Translations under genes and position numbers: made by a program
The notes under the pieces: generated by a model
Told to the model about the DNA's origin: nothing
The model's database searches: none
The model's input: only the letters and a program-made list of their open reading frames with translations
Assembly: GCA_021768485.1 (NCBI GenBank)
Contig: JAIZVZ010000012.1
Coordinates: forward strand, 1 to 63,212
From: Oxalobacteraceae bacterium
Lineage (GTDB): Bacteria > Pseudomonadota > Gammaproteobacteria > Burkholderiales > Burkholderiaceae_D
Length of the DNA stretch: 63,212 nt
Direction: 5' to 3'
Part shown: positions 51,981 through 60,681 of the stretch, piece after piece
Layout: each line of letters opens with the position of its first letter
How positions within the stretch are numbered: the stretch's first letter is position 1

Positions 51981-52417
51981 TGGCCGCAGCCGGCGCCGGT
52001 GCTGCGCGACGGCCGCCGCTGTCGGCGCTGATCGCGCCCGGCGACGTCGAGATGACGGCGATCCGGGCCCAGGGACCGGGTGGGCAAAACGTCAACAAGG
52101 TATCGAATGCCGTGCATTTGCGCTTCGATATCGGCAAATCGGCACTGCCCGAGCACTACAAGGAAAGGCTGCTGGCACTGCATAGCACGCGCATCACGAA
52201 AGATGGCGTGGTGATCTTGAAGGCGCAGCAATTTCGCAGCCTCGAAAAAAACAAGGAAGATGCGCTGCGCCGCCTGGAATTGCTGATCGAGAGCGTGGCG
52301 CAGGTGGCCGCCGAACGCAAGCCGACCAAACCGAGCCGCAGCGCGCAAAAAAAACGCCTGGCCCGGAAAACCCTGCATGGCTTGCAAAAGAGCTTGCGCG
52401 GCAAGGTCCAGGCCTGA
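51980..52417 (+). CDS. arfB: Alternative ribosome-rescue factor ArfB (peptidyl-tRNA hydrolase)
   Basis: Releases nascent chains from stalled ribosomes without tmRNA. The protein is 145 residues. The catalytic GGQ is at 34-36 (RAQGPGGQNVNKVSNAV), and the basic C-terminal tail RSAQKKRLARKTLHGLQKSL enters the mRNA channel. ATG at 51980 overlaps the DUF3617 stop (TGATG). The window therefore has parts of two rescue systems, this and smpB. Confidence 0.95.
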   Translation: MAAAGAGAARRPPLSALIAPGDVEMTAIRAQGPGGQNVNKVSNAVHLRFDIGKSALPEHYKERLLALHSTRITKDGVVILKAQQFRSLEKNKEDALRRLELLIESVAQVAAERKPTKPSRSAQKKRLARKTLHGLQKSLRGKVQA

Positions 52418-52440
52418 GCCGGCCGGCGGCCGCGATCTTT

Positions 52441-54231
52441 TTACCTTCTGACGGCCGGCGCCGACAAGCCGGTTGCAATCTTGCCCTCGACCAGGCCAAT
52501 AATGCTGCCAGGCGTATCGTCGTTCACCTGCCAGATCTTATTGCCGATTCGTATTTCCGCACCAAAATACAGGGTCTTGTCGACCTGCACCCGGGCGTCG
52601 CCATCGAGCACGACATCTTGTTTGAGCTGCTCGATACGGAGATTCAAGTCGCCGATATCGTGTATCAATTTTTCGCGCGAGCCGTTGACTTTTTCAAGCA
52701 CGCCGCCCTCGCCTTTTTTGGGATTTTGCCGGAAATATAGCAGCAGCTGCAGCACCCTTTGCAACTCGTCATTTTTCTTCGCCAAGTCCTTGTTTGCCGC
52801 CAGCAATTTACTGTTGACGAAAGGATCGAAACCGACCTGCACGCGCGTTTTGACGCCGGCCGCAGCGCCCAGGACCGAGGTCCGGACCCGCGTTCTGGCT
52901 TGCGTCAAGCCGCCGACAATCTGGCTGACCTTGGAACCGGGGGCGCCGACCACGATTTCGTTTTGTGCAATTAACTCGCACTGCCGGGCGCTGCGTTCGA
53001 TCAAGATCGAATCGCCAGCCTCGATATGCGCGCTTTCGACAAATAGCGCCTGCAACGATCCGCCGCACACCACGCGCGCCGTATCGCTGGGCAAGCTCAT
53101 GGCGCCCGGCCCCGACTCGGCGCGGCCGACGATCCCGCCAGCCACCGCCACATTGCCGCCGGCACTGATCTGGGCCGCTTCCAGCATGCCCTTGACGATG
53201 ACATCACCGCTGACCTTGACCGACAGGCCGGCCTTGACATCGCCGCTGATATGAATCGTGCCGTCGAATGTGACATTTCCTGTCGACAAATCAATATCGT
53301 GCACTTCGATGACCGGATTGACGACCACGCCGTTATCGACCAGCATCGGCTGGCCGGCGATAGCCGCCACCAGCAAATCGGGATTATTGGGGTCGGGACG
53401 GGCGCCGGCAAAGCCGTCGCCAAATGCCAGATCGGGCAAGGGCCGCGCATACACTGTCTCGCCCAGTACATTGCTGCCGTTGACGCCCTGAATCGGCGCC
53501 GTGCGGCGCATCAGGCTGTTGCCTGGACTGACCAGCAATAAATGGCCGAGATCGCGAAACTTGATGATGGCGCGGTCGTCGTCGTGGTCACGCAAGGCCG
53601 GCCGCTCGTCGAGCATGCTGTCGAAGCGGGCGGGCACGCCTTCACGGGCCGGCGTCCCCTGCGCAATCAGCAGATCGTCGCAAAAACCATCTGCCAGCGC
53701 GGCATCGAGCACCTCGTGCATGATGCCGTAGACAATGCTTTTGGCGCGCAGCGCTTCTTCGACGCGATTGCCGATCGGCGCCCCGCCCTGGGCCGGTAGC
53801 AAGGTCAGGCGCACGCTCATCAAATCGTCGGCCAGCGCCAGCCAGCATTCGGCATCGCGGGCCTCGCCGACCACGACCCGCAGCGGCTGCTCGGCGATGG
53901 CGCATTGCGTCAAGAAATTTTCAACGGCGTCGGGGTCGAGGTGATATTCAGAAAATGCGCTGGCATGGAAAATGGCATCGAAACCGCTGCGGTCAACCGC
54001 CAGCCCGTTCGGCGCCGGCTCAAATGCGGCATACAATTGCTTGCTCTCGGCATCGAGACTGAAAGACAGGAGCGGCGCCACGGCTTCGGCGGCGCCGCCT
54101 TCCACTGCAACACCATCCGCAGTCACATCTTCCGCAGGCATTGCCGGCGCCGCTGCTTCGGCCGCTGTTGCGTCCGCTGTTGCGTCCACTGTTGCGGCCG
54201 CCTGCTCAGGCGGCAGAAGCGGCTTATCCAT
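52441..54231 (-). CDS. FapA-like (DUF342) polymerising protein
   Basis: A 596-residue protein. It has an Ala- and acid-rich N-terminus of about 50 residues, partly made of a repeated ATxDAT unit, then a FapA N-terminal region. A central beta-helical DUF342 region follows (VNPVIEVHDIDLSTGNVTFD, IHISGDVKAGLSVKVSGDVI, GNVAVAGGIVGRAESGPGAM), and a coiled coil comes near 475-500 (NKDLAKKNDELQRVL). FapA was named for flagellar assembly in Vibrio, and DUF342 proteins also act in Gram-positive polymer formation; its job here is unknown. No flagellar gene is nearby. It is convergent with arfB. Confidence 0.75.
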   Translation of the reverse strand: MDKPLLPPEQAAATVDATADATAAEAAAPAMPAEDVTADGVAVEGGAAEAVAPLLSFSLDAESKQLYAAFEPAPNGLAVDRSGFDAIFHASAFSEYHLDPDAVENFLTQCAIAEQPLRVVVGEARDAECWLALADDLMSVRLTLLPAQGGAPIGNRVEEALRAKSIVYGIMHEVLDAALADGFCDDLLIAQGTPAREGVPARFDSMLDERPALRDHDDDRAIIKFRDLGHLLLVSPGNSLMRRTAPIQGVNGSNVLGETVYARPLPDLAFGDGFAGARPDPNNPDLLVAAIAGQPMLVDNGVVVNPVIEVHDIDLSTGNVTFDGTIHISGDVKAGLSVKVSGDVIVKGMLEAAQISAGGNVAVAGGIVGRAESGPGAMSLPSDTARVVCGGSLQALFVESAHIEAGDSILIERSARQCELIAQNEIVVGAPGSKVSQIVGGLTQARTRVRTSVLGAAAGVKTRVQVGFDPFVNSKLLAANKDLAKKNDELQRVLQLLLYFRQNPKKGEGGVLEKVNGSREKLIHDIGDLNLRIEQLKQDVVLDGDARVQVDKTLYFGAEIRIGNKIWQVNDDTPGSIIGLVEGKIATGLSAPAVRR

Positions 54232-54568
54232 GATGCGTCCTTACTTTCATTCTTTCTTGCCTCCATTTTTACCCGATGCCCGGGCGCAGTCTGCCAAATG
54301 TGGCCGGAATAATATTCCGATTACAGCGAAAGAATCCCTCATAAGGTGCCTGCAAACAGCAGTTTATGAAGTTATCAAGATATATAGTTACAGTAGAGCA
54401 TGCCGTAAGTGCATATCGCAAGTCAAGTTTGAAAAAATCAATATGTAAAGCAGACACGAATCAATGTCACATCGCCCGTCCGACACAAGACACGCTTGGC
54501 CGCCTCGGCGTGAAAACACGGCTGCGGCCCGCTGGCGCAGCCTGCGTTTATCCGGCCAAGGTGAGGAA
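54232..54568. other. AT-rich intergenic region upstream of the FapA-like gene
   Basis: A 337-bp gap without a gene. It has markedly lower GC than its surroundings. A perfect 15-bp odd palindrome CGGAATA-A-TATTCCG at 54305-54319, about 75 bp upstream of the start codon, is a possible operator. Confidence 0.45.
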
Positions 54569-55765
54569 TCAGGCCCGCAACAAATCGAGCGGCGCAAATT
54601 TGCCGTGCAAGACAGCGCTGGCGTCGACGCCCCACCACTGCCCGAGCACCGTGGCATACAGGCGCCGGAAATCGAGGGCAAATGGCAGGTTGCCCGAGCC
54701 ATCGAGCGCGCCGAGATTGACTTGCGGTCCATGCAAGCCGCCGCGCACCCGCCCGCCGAGCACCAGATGGGTCGAAACGGTGCCGTGATCGGTGCCCCCG
54801 GACAGGTTTTCGGCTGGCCGCCGGCCAAATTCGGCATACGTCAAAATCAGGCTGCGGTCCCAGCGCTGCAATTCGACCAGCGCCGATTTCAAGGCCGCCA
54901 GGCCCTCGGCCAGTTCGGTCAACAAGGCCGCTTGCGCCGCATTTTGATTTTGATGCGTATCGAAATTACCTATCGTTAAACGCAATACCGCAACCCGCTT
55001 GCCGGTCTGTTCGCCATTCGCCACAACCTCGGCGGCGGTTTTGACGACATTGCCGAAAGTTCCTTTTGGAAATACCGTCGTAAACGCCCGTTTCACCGGC
55101 GGCCGCAAACCCTCGGCGGCCCGCACGATGTCGGCTTCGACCTTGAACAGATGATTGAGGCTCGGGTTGCCGTGCGAATAGGCACGCTGGGCCAATTTCG
55201 CGTTATTGAGGAATTGCTCGGTATTGGCCAGCGCAATGGTCCGCGCGCCGCCGGCCATCGGCCCCAGATCGCTGCTGCCGATCACCACCGCGTCGGCGCT
55301 GTAGAGGGCCGGCGTGGCTTTGGCGGCAAAGGTGCGCGAGAGCCAGCCATCTTGCAAGAATTGATCGGCATTCGATGCCGTATCCCAAATTTCAATCGAA
55401 CGGAAATGCGACAGATTCGGTGCGGGATAGCCAAGTCCGCGCACCACGGCCAATTCCTTGTTTTTCCATAAAGGCATCAAGGCCGCCATGCCCGGATGAA
55501 AACCGAGGTTTTGATCGAGTTGCAAGACTTTGTCGCGCGCGATCGCGATTTGCGGGCGCAGCCGGTAATACAGCGGATCGGCGTACGGGATGGCCATGTT
55601 CAGGCTGTCGTTGCCGCCCTTGAGCTCGACCATGACAAGCAAATTGTCGTAAGCGGACTTCTCATAAGCGGCAGGCGGCATGTTGGCCGCACTCGCGCCA
55701 GGCAACGGCAAGCAATATGCGATGCCGAGGCCGCCGGAAAACTTCAAAAATTCACGTCTTTGCAT
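54569..55765 (-). CDS. DUF1501 family Tat-exported protein
   Basis: A 398-residue protein of the DUF1501 family, related to alkaline-phosphatase/sulfatase-like folds. The N-terminus MQRREFLKFSGGLGIAYCLP has a twin-arginine motif and hydrophobic core. Conserved parts are LLVMVELKGGNDSLNMAIPY, HFRSIEIWDTASN and GGTDHGTVSTHLVLGG. The start at 55765 is set by the Tat motif; the frame is open 72 bp further upstream. It is almost always paired with DUF1800, as here (77-bp gap). Confidence 0.88.
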   Translation of the reverse strand: MQRREFLKFSGGLGIAYCLPLPGASAANMPPAAYEKSAYDNLLVMVELKGGNDSLNMAIPYADPLYYRLRPQIAIARDKVLQLDQNLGFHPGMAALMPLWKNKELAVVRGLGYPAPNLSHFRSIEIWDTASNADQFLQDGWLSRTFAAKATPALYSADAVVIGSSDLGPMAGGARTIALANTEQFLNNAKLAQRAYSHGNPSLNHLFKVEADIVRAAEGLRPPVKRAFTTVFPKGTFGNVVKTAAEVVANGEQTGKRVAVLRLTIGNFDTHQNQNAAQAALLTELAEGLAALKSALVELQRWDRSLILTYAEFGRRPAENLSGGTDHGTVSTHLVLGGRVRGGLHGPQVNLGALDGSGNLPFALDFRRLYATVLGQWWGVDASAVLHGKFAPLDLLRA

Positions 55766-55842
55766 GCCACTCACCTTGTCAGTCCATCCAGTCCGAAGCC
55801 GGCCGGCTACGCCGCCAGTCGGCCATGCCTCAACCATACCGC

Positions 55843-57450
55843 CTATTTCAATTGATACACGGGATCCATGACCAGCGTGCGCAGATAGGCGATGCCGGCC
55901 AGGTCGGCTCTGATCGGCGCACTCGGCTCGAGCGCCAGCACCGCCTCTTGCAGCGCCAGACGCTGGCGCACATTGGGCGCCACCTCGGGCGTATTGCCAT
56001 ATTGCGCCAAAAACAGGGCCGGATTAAATGAAATGACCGCAGCCGCACTGCCGAAGGCAAAACGCCCTTCGTGCTCGCCGCCATCGGCAGCCGGCGCCCC
56101 CGGCCTGAGCGTGCCGGCAAGGCCGCCCGCCATCATCATGCGGTCGGCCGGCTTGCCGCCGGGCCTGGCGCTTTCGACCGTGCGGAACATGCGCTCAAGT
56201 ACACTTTTCCTGGCCAGTAAAGTAGTGCTGTTGATCCAGACATCGCCGCCGGGCCAGCCTTTGACATTGGGCGGATTGAACAGATTTTGTCCCATTTGCG
56301 CAATCGCATACGTGAACGGCGAAGCATCGTTGTAATGAAATTGGAATTGCTTCAAAGTGCCGACAAGCAGCTCGACCGGCGACTTGACCAGCGATCCGCG
56401 ATTGCCGGCATCCCAGAAGCGAGGCGTCAGAAATAATTCCCTTAACGCAATTTTTATTTCATAGTGGCTGTTGCGAAATTTTTGCGCAATCCGCCGGACT
56501 TCGGCCGGATCGGGTTGCGGCGAAACAAATTCGCGCCACAGCTTGTCGACGATGAAGTCGGCGCAAGCCGCTTGCGCCAGCAAGATGTCGAGTACCGCAT
56601 CGCCATCGAAATTACCGCTTTGCCCCAGCACCTGCTTGACGCCGTTGTCATGCCAGGCGCTGCGCACGATGAAATTGCCGGTCTCGCCATCGACGGCCCA
56701 ACCGGTGTAAGCACGTGCCGCCTGTTTCACATCCTGCTCGCCATACCGCCCCTCGCCGAGAGTGAACAGCTCCATCGCTTCGCGCGCAAAATTCTCATTC
56801 GGGCTGCCCTTGCGATTGCTGGCGCTATCGAGATAAAGCAGCATGGCCGGATCTTTCGAAACCGCATGCAGCAGTTCGGCGAAATTGCCGGTTGCATAGC
56901 GACGAAACAGCACATTTTGTTCGTACATCAGTTTGGTGTGACGTACTTTTTGCTGACTAGACACAAAATGATTATGCCAAAACAAGGTCATGCGCTCGGT
57001 CAACGGCGATGGCGTGGCCAGCATTTCGGCCAACCACCAGTCGCGCAATTGCATGGCCTGTTTCGCTTCGAGCTGGCGCAAAGCCTTTTTTTGCGGCTCG
57101 CTCGTATCCTTGAACTGCCGCGGACCATAGTACGATTGCCGCACCGCTTCCGGCGCGGCACTGCTGGCCTCGGTACGGGTCTGCTGCAAGACGCGGTCGA
57201 CAGCCTGCTGCCGGCTCAGGTGCTGATATTGGGCGAGCTCGTCGGCGCCCGGCGCAAAACCGGTGCGCGTCAGGAAGAAACGCGCCTCGTCGGCGCCCAT
57301 CGGCGGCGCGCCAGCCGCCGACGCCGTGCAAAATACCGTGCCAAGGACTGTGGCCAGGGTTGCGCTCAATGCAAAGGTCAGAGCCGCAAAGCTGCGCAGC
57401 AGTGCGGCCCGCAACGGCGGCATGAATTCAGCGGCCAGGCGGACGGGCAT
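55843..57450 (-). CDS. DUF1800 family exported protein
   Basis: A 535-residue protein with a Sec signal peptide (FAALTFALSATLATVLGTVFCTASAAG split over about 19-46) and the DUF1800 core: ARFFLTRTGFAPGADEL, LTERMTLFWHNHFVSS, YLDSASNRKGSPNENFAREA, LFTLGEGRYGEQDV, NPPNVKGWPGGDVWINS. Function is unknown; it is consistently encoded with DUF1501 in many phyla. Start 57450 has AGGA five bases upstream; ATG 57423 is an alternative that would avoid the 23-bp overlap with the preceding gene. Confidence 0.88.
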   Translation of the reverse strand: MPVRLAAEFMPPLRAALLRSFAALTFALSATLATVLGTVFCTASAAGAPPMGADEARFFLTRTGFAPGADELAQYQHLSRQQAVDRVLQQTRTEASSAAPEAVRQSYYGPRQFKDTSEPQKKALRQLEAKQAMQLRDWWLAEMLATPSPLTERMTLFWHNHFVSSQQKVRHTKLMYEQNVLFRRYATGNFAELLHAVSKDPAMLLYLDSASNRKGSPNENFAREAMELFTLGEGRYGEQDVKQAARAYTGWAVDGETGNFIVRSAWHDNGVKQVLGQSGNFDGDAVLDILLAQAACADFIVDKLWREFVSPQPDPAEVRRIAQKFRNSHYEIKIALRELFLTPRFWDAGNRGSLVKSPVELLVGTLKQFQFHYNDASPFTYAIAQMGQNLFNPPNVKGWPGGDVWINSTTLLARKSVLERMFRTVESARPGGKPADRMMMAGGLAGTLRPGAPAADGGEHEGRFAFGSAAAVISFNPALFLAQYGNTPEVAPNVRQRLALQEAVLALEPSAPIRADLAGIAYLRTLVMDPVYQLK

Positions 57451-57880
57451 AGATATCCTGTCCGGCTTCGTTGATCTGGCGCCGTAGATCGCGCCGTTCT
57501 TCAGGCGTCATGCGCGAATTTCTCTTGGCCGCATCGATGCCGGCGGCGCGCGTGGCGTAACTTTCCTGCATCAGCGCCGCGCGCCGGCGGCCCTCGGCAT
57601 CTTCTTGCCGCACCACTGCCGGCGGGCCGTCGCGGCCGGACGGCCTCGAGGATGGCCGGCTGTTGTGCGGGCCGTCATCGGGCGGAAAAGGCGGGGCGGC
57701 GTGGGCCGGGCCGGCGCAAAGCAGCAAGCAGCAGATGAAGAGCACGCCCAGCAGGCATGGTCCGCCCAAGCCGCCGGTCCCAGCGAAAATCGCCGAATCA
57801 GACGCAAATTGCACAGATGAACACACTTTATGCGTGCTGCGCAACGCATAAGGCGATTCGGTCTGTGTTATCTTCGACAT
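57428..57880 (-). CDS. Small exported protein of unknown function
   Basis: About 150 residues from ATG 57880. A strongly hydrophobic segment GPCLLGVLFICCLLLCAGPAHA followed by APPFPPDDGP is a signal peptide, although the stretch before it is long (about 40 residues), so a later non-ATG start is likely. The mature part is Pro/Arg-rich, then helical and ends RMTPEERRDLRRQINEAGQD, a motif seen in small secreted proteins of betaproteobacteria. It is the first gene of a probable operon with DUF1800 and DUF1501. Confidence 0.6.
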   Translation of the reverse strand: MSKITQTESPYALRSTHKVCSSVQFASDSAIFAGTGGLGGPCLLGVLFICCLLLCAGPAHAAPPFPPDDGPHNSRPSSRPSGRDGPPAVVRQEDAEGRRRAALMQESYATRAAGIDAAKRNSRMTPEERRDLRRQINEAGQDIYARPPGR

Positions 57881-58045
57881 GTGATTTTCCAGCATACGGA
57901 GGGATTTATTCAGCGGTTTTTGCTTCAGCCCCAAGTGTAAACCTGCAAGCCTGGGCTTATAAGGAGGAATGGGTAAAGTTTGTAACAGATTGTAATGCTC
58001 TTAAAAAATATATTCTTCAAATTTATTATCAATTACCATAGCATA

Positions 58046-58798
58046 ATGAATACGACACCAATAGCCCAGACCAGCAACACTCCACAAATTAAATTGCTTG
58101 TGGTTGACGACGATATACGCTTACGCGACCTGCTGCGCCGTTATCTGACCGAACAAGGCTTCAGTGTGACGGCCGCCGAAAACGCGCAGGCGATGAACAA
58201 GCTGTGGATCCGCGAACGCTACGATCTGCTCATTCTCGACCTGATGCTGCCCGGCGAGGACGGCCTGTCCATCTGCCGGCGCCTGCGCGGTGCCGGCGAC
58301 CAGACCCCGATCATCATGCTGACCGCCAAGGGCGAGGACGTCGATCGCATCGTCGGCCTCGAAATGGGCGCCGACGACTATCTGCCCAAGCCCTTCAATC
58401 CGCGCGAGCTGGTGGCCCGTATCGGCGCCGTGCTGCGCCGCAAAGGACCTAGCGAAGTGCCGGGAGCGCCGTCGGATACGCCGCAATCGTTCGAATTCGG
58501 CGAATTCGTGCTCGAACTGGGGACCCGCACGCTGAAAAAAAATGGCGAGACCGTGGCCCTGACGACCGGCGAATTTTCGGTACTGAAGGTCTTCGCCCGC
58601 CATGCGCGCCAGCCGCTGTCGCGTGAAAAACTGATGGAACTGGCGCGCGGCCGCGAATACGAAGTCTTCGACCGCAGCCTCGACGTGCAGATTTCGCGCC
58701 TGCGCAAGCTGATCGAGCCCGACCCGTCCAACCCGCTGTACATCCAGACGGTCTGGGGGCTTGGCTATGTCTTCATCCCGGAAGGCCAGCCGCGTTGA
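58046..58798 (+). CDS. ompR: OmpR-type response regulator
   Basis: A 250-residue regulator. The receiver domain has the phosphoacceptor Asp65 (LLILDLMLPGEDG) and Lys115 (DDYLPKPFNPREL). The winged-helix output domain ends in DRSLDVQISRLRKLIEPDP and YIQTVWGLGYVFIPEG. Start 58046 (MNTTPIAQ) is preferred over an AT-rich upstream extension. It is paired with envZ 66 bp downstream; by analogy the pair responds to osmolarity or envelope conditions. Confidence 0.93.
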   Translation: MNTTPIAQTSNTPQIKLLVVDDDIRLRDLLRRYLTEQGFSVTAAENAQAMNKLWIRERYDLLILDLMLPGEDGLSICRRLRGAGDQTPIIMLTAKGEDVDRIVGLEMGADDYLPKPFNPRELVARIGAVLRRKGPSEVPGAPSDTPQSFEFGEFVLELGTRTLKKNGETVALTTGEFSVLKVFARHARQPLSREKLMELARGREYEVFDRSLDVQISRLRKLIEPDPSNPLYIQTVWGLGYVFIPEGQPR

Positions 58799-58864
58799 GC
58801 TTGGGCTTGCTCGAGGTCCTGTCTCCATATCCGTACTGATGTTCCGCACTAATGTCTGGTATCA

Positions 58865-60229
58865 ATGACAATTAACGGCGCCCGCCTCGCCTGGCTGAAA
58901 AGCGGCTTGCTATGGCGCACCTTTCTGCTGCTGGGGGTCTTGATCACGCTGAGCATGGTGGCCTGGGTCGCCAGCTTCCGCATGGTCGAACGCGCGCCGA
59001 AAGCCGAGCAGATGGCCGCGCAAGTGGTGTCGGTGGTGACCATCACGCGCGCCGCGCTGACCCATTCGGCGCCCGATCTGCGCCGCGAACTGCTGTTCGA
59101 GCTGGCCAATAACGAAGGCATCCGCGTCTATCCGCTCGAAAAGACCGATATCGTCGAAGCGCCGCCGGACCTCACTCAAGAACCGGAATTCCAGGACCTG
59201 ATCAATGCCAAGCTGGGGCCGAACACGCGTTTTTCGAGCAAGGTCAATGGCGGCGCCGGCTTCTGGGTCAGTTTTTCCATCAGCGACGACGATGAATACT
59301 GGCTGATGCTCGATCGCGGCCGGCTCGACCGCGGCACCGGCCTGCAGTGGCTGGAATGGGCCTGTTTCGTGCTATTGCTGGCACTGCTGGGCGCGGTACT
59401 GCTGTCGCGCCTGATCAATCTGCCGCTGGCACGCCTGACCGCCGCCACCCGCGACATCGCCAAAGGCCGGCAACCGCTACCGCTGCCCGAGCGCGGCTCG
59501 ACCGAAATCATCGAAGCCAATCGCAGCTTCAACCAGATGGTCAAGGACCTGAACCAGGTCGAATCGGACCGGACCCTGATCCTGGCCGGCATTTCGCACG
59601 ATTTGCGCACGCCGCTGGCGCGCATGCAACTGGAAGTCGAAATGGCCAACCTGTCGGAGGACGCGCGCCAGGGCATGCAGGGCGACCTGGTGCAGATGGA
59701 CGCCATCATCGGCCAGTTTCTCGACTATGCAAAACCGACCGACAGCGCCAGTTTCAATCCGCTCGACCTGTCGGACCTGCTGCACGAATCGGGCCGCGAG
59801 GCGGCGCGCCATCCCGATGTGCGGATCAGCACCGATATCGATCCCCACTTGTGCGTCAACGGCAACCCGACCGACTTGAAACGCGTCATCAACAACCTTG
59901 TCGAAAATGCGCGCCGCTACGGCAAGAGCGCCGATGGCGTGGCCGAGATCGCCCTGAGCTGCCATCTCAAGACAGTCGATGGCGCCAGGCGCGTCGTCAT
60001 GAGCGTCGCCGACCGCGGCCCCGGCGTGCCGCAGGCCGAAATGGAGCAATTGCTCAAACCGTTTACGCGGCTCGATACCGCCCGCAGCCAGGCCAACGGC
60101 GCCGGTCTTGGCCTGGCCATCGTCGACCGCGTCGTGCTGCGCCACGATGCCCAATTGCGCCTGCTGGCGCGCGATGGCGGCGGCCTGCAGATCGACATCC
60201 TGTTCAATAAACTGCGCTCGGCCGAATAA
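58865..60229 (+). CDS. envZ: EnvZ-type sensor histidine kinase
   Basis: A 454-residue inner-membrane kinase. Membrane helices are at about 17-38 and 164-183, with a roughly 125-residue periplasmic domain between them. A HAMP domain follows (RLINLPLARLTAATRDIAKG). The phospho-acceptor is His245 in AGISHDLRTPLARMQLEVEM, the N box is RVINNLVENARRYG, and ADRGPGVP and GAGLGLAIVDRVV complete the ATPase. It is cognate to the upstream ompR. Confidence 0.93.
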   Translation: MTINGARLAWLKSGLLWRTFLLLGVLITLSMVAWVASFRMVERAPKAEQMAAQVVSVVTITRAALTHSAPDLRRELLFELANNEGIRVYPLEKTDIVEAPPDLTQEPEFQDLINAKLGPNTRFSSKVNGGAGFWVSFSISDDDEYWLMLDRGRLDRGTGLQWLEWACFVLLLALLGAVLLSRLINLPLARLTAATRDIAKGRQPLPLPERGSTEIIEANRSFNQMVKDLNQVESDRTLILAGISHDLRTPLARMQLEVEMANLSEDARQGMQGDLVQMDAIIGQFLDYAKPTDSASFNPLDLSDLLHESGREAARHPDVRISTDIDPHLCVNGNPTDLKRVINNLVENARRYGKSADGVAEIALSCHLKTVDGARRVVMSVADRGPGVPQAEMEQLLKPFTRLDTARSQANGAGLGLAIVDRVVLRHDAQLRLLARDGGGLQIDILFNKLRSAE

Positions 60230-60275
60230 AACCGGACGTACAGCTCAAGCCCGGCGTTTACCGGCGCGGCCGCCT

Positions 60276-60611
60276 TTATGACTGGGCGTCGACCCCGGTC
60301 TCGTCATGGAACGGGGCGCTAATCGGGCCGGTCTTGAACATCACCTGGCGCATTTCGTGATTCATGCGCAGATCGCGGCGGCGCACCCATTCCAGCAGCA
60401 TGGCAATCTGCTTTTTACCCTGGTCGCGGTGGTGTGCCAGCAGCAGCTTCAATTCAGGATCGGTGCAGGCGTCGTAACGCTGATTGCAGCCATCGAGATT
60501 TTGCAGGCTTTCGACCAGCGAGGCCAGCGCACGGTGCATGTCGAGCGTCGGCGCATCGAGCTTAGCGAGCGCCTCATGCAAATACTGTTGACTCGGTTCA
60601 TTCCCGCTCAT
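60276..60611 (-). CDS. Encapsulated-ferritin (EncFtn)-like protein with degenerate ferroxidase site
   Basis: A 111-residue, all-helical protein. Its pattern (YLHEALAKL, DMHRALASLVESLQNLD, NQRYDACTDPELKLLLAHHRD, AMLLEWVRRRD, KTGPISA) follows EncFtn/rubrerythrin-like encapsulin cargo proteins. By alignment from memory with Rhodospirillum rubrum EncFtn, the residues for Glu32, Glu62 and His65 are Ser35, Gly65 and Gln68, and Glu34, Trp38 and Glu61 are Gln37, Gly41 and Gln64; only Glu31 (Glu34 here) is kept. There is no encapsulin gene in the window and no recognisable targeting peptide. Start ATG 60611 has AGAGGG upstream. Confidence 0.75.
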   Translation of the reverse strand: MSGNEPSQQYLHEALAKLDAPTLDMHRALASLVESLQNLDGCNQRYDACTDPELKLLLAHHRDQGKKQIAMLLEWVRRRDLRMNHEMRQVMFKTGPISAPFHDETGVDAQS

Positions 60612-60681
60612 GTTCAATCCCTCTCATGTTCAATTGCGTCTATCTTCAATCCCTCTGCCGTTTGCCATGGCCGCCGCCGGC

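Noticed and set aside
60230-60681. Encapsulin nanocompartment locus around the ferritin-like gene
   Set aside because: Neighbours are envZ and ispDF; no HK97-fold shell gene is present and the protein lacks a recognisable cargo-loading tail.
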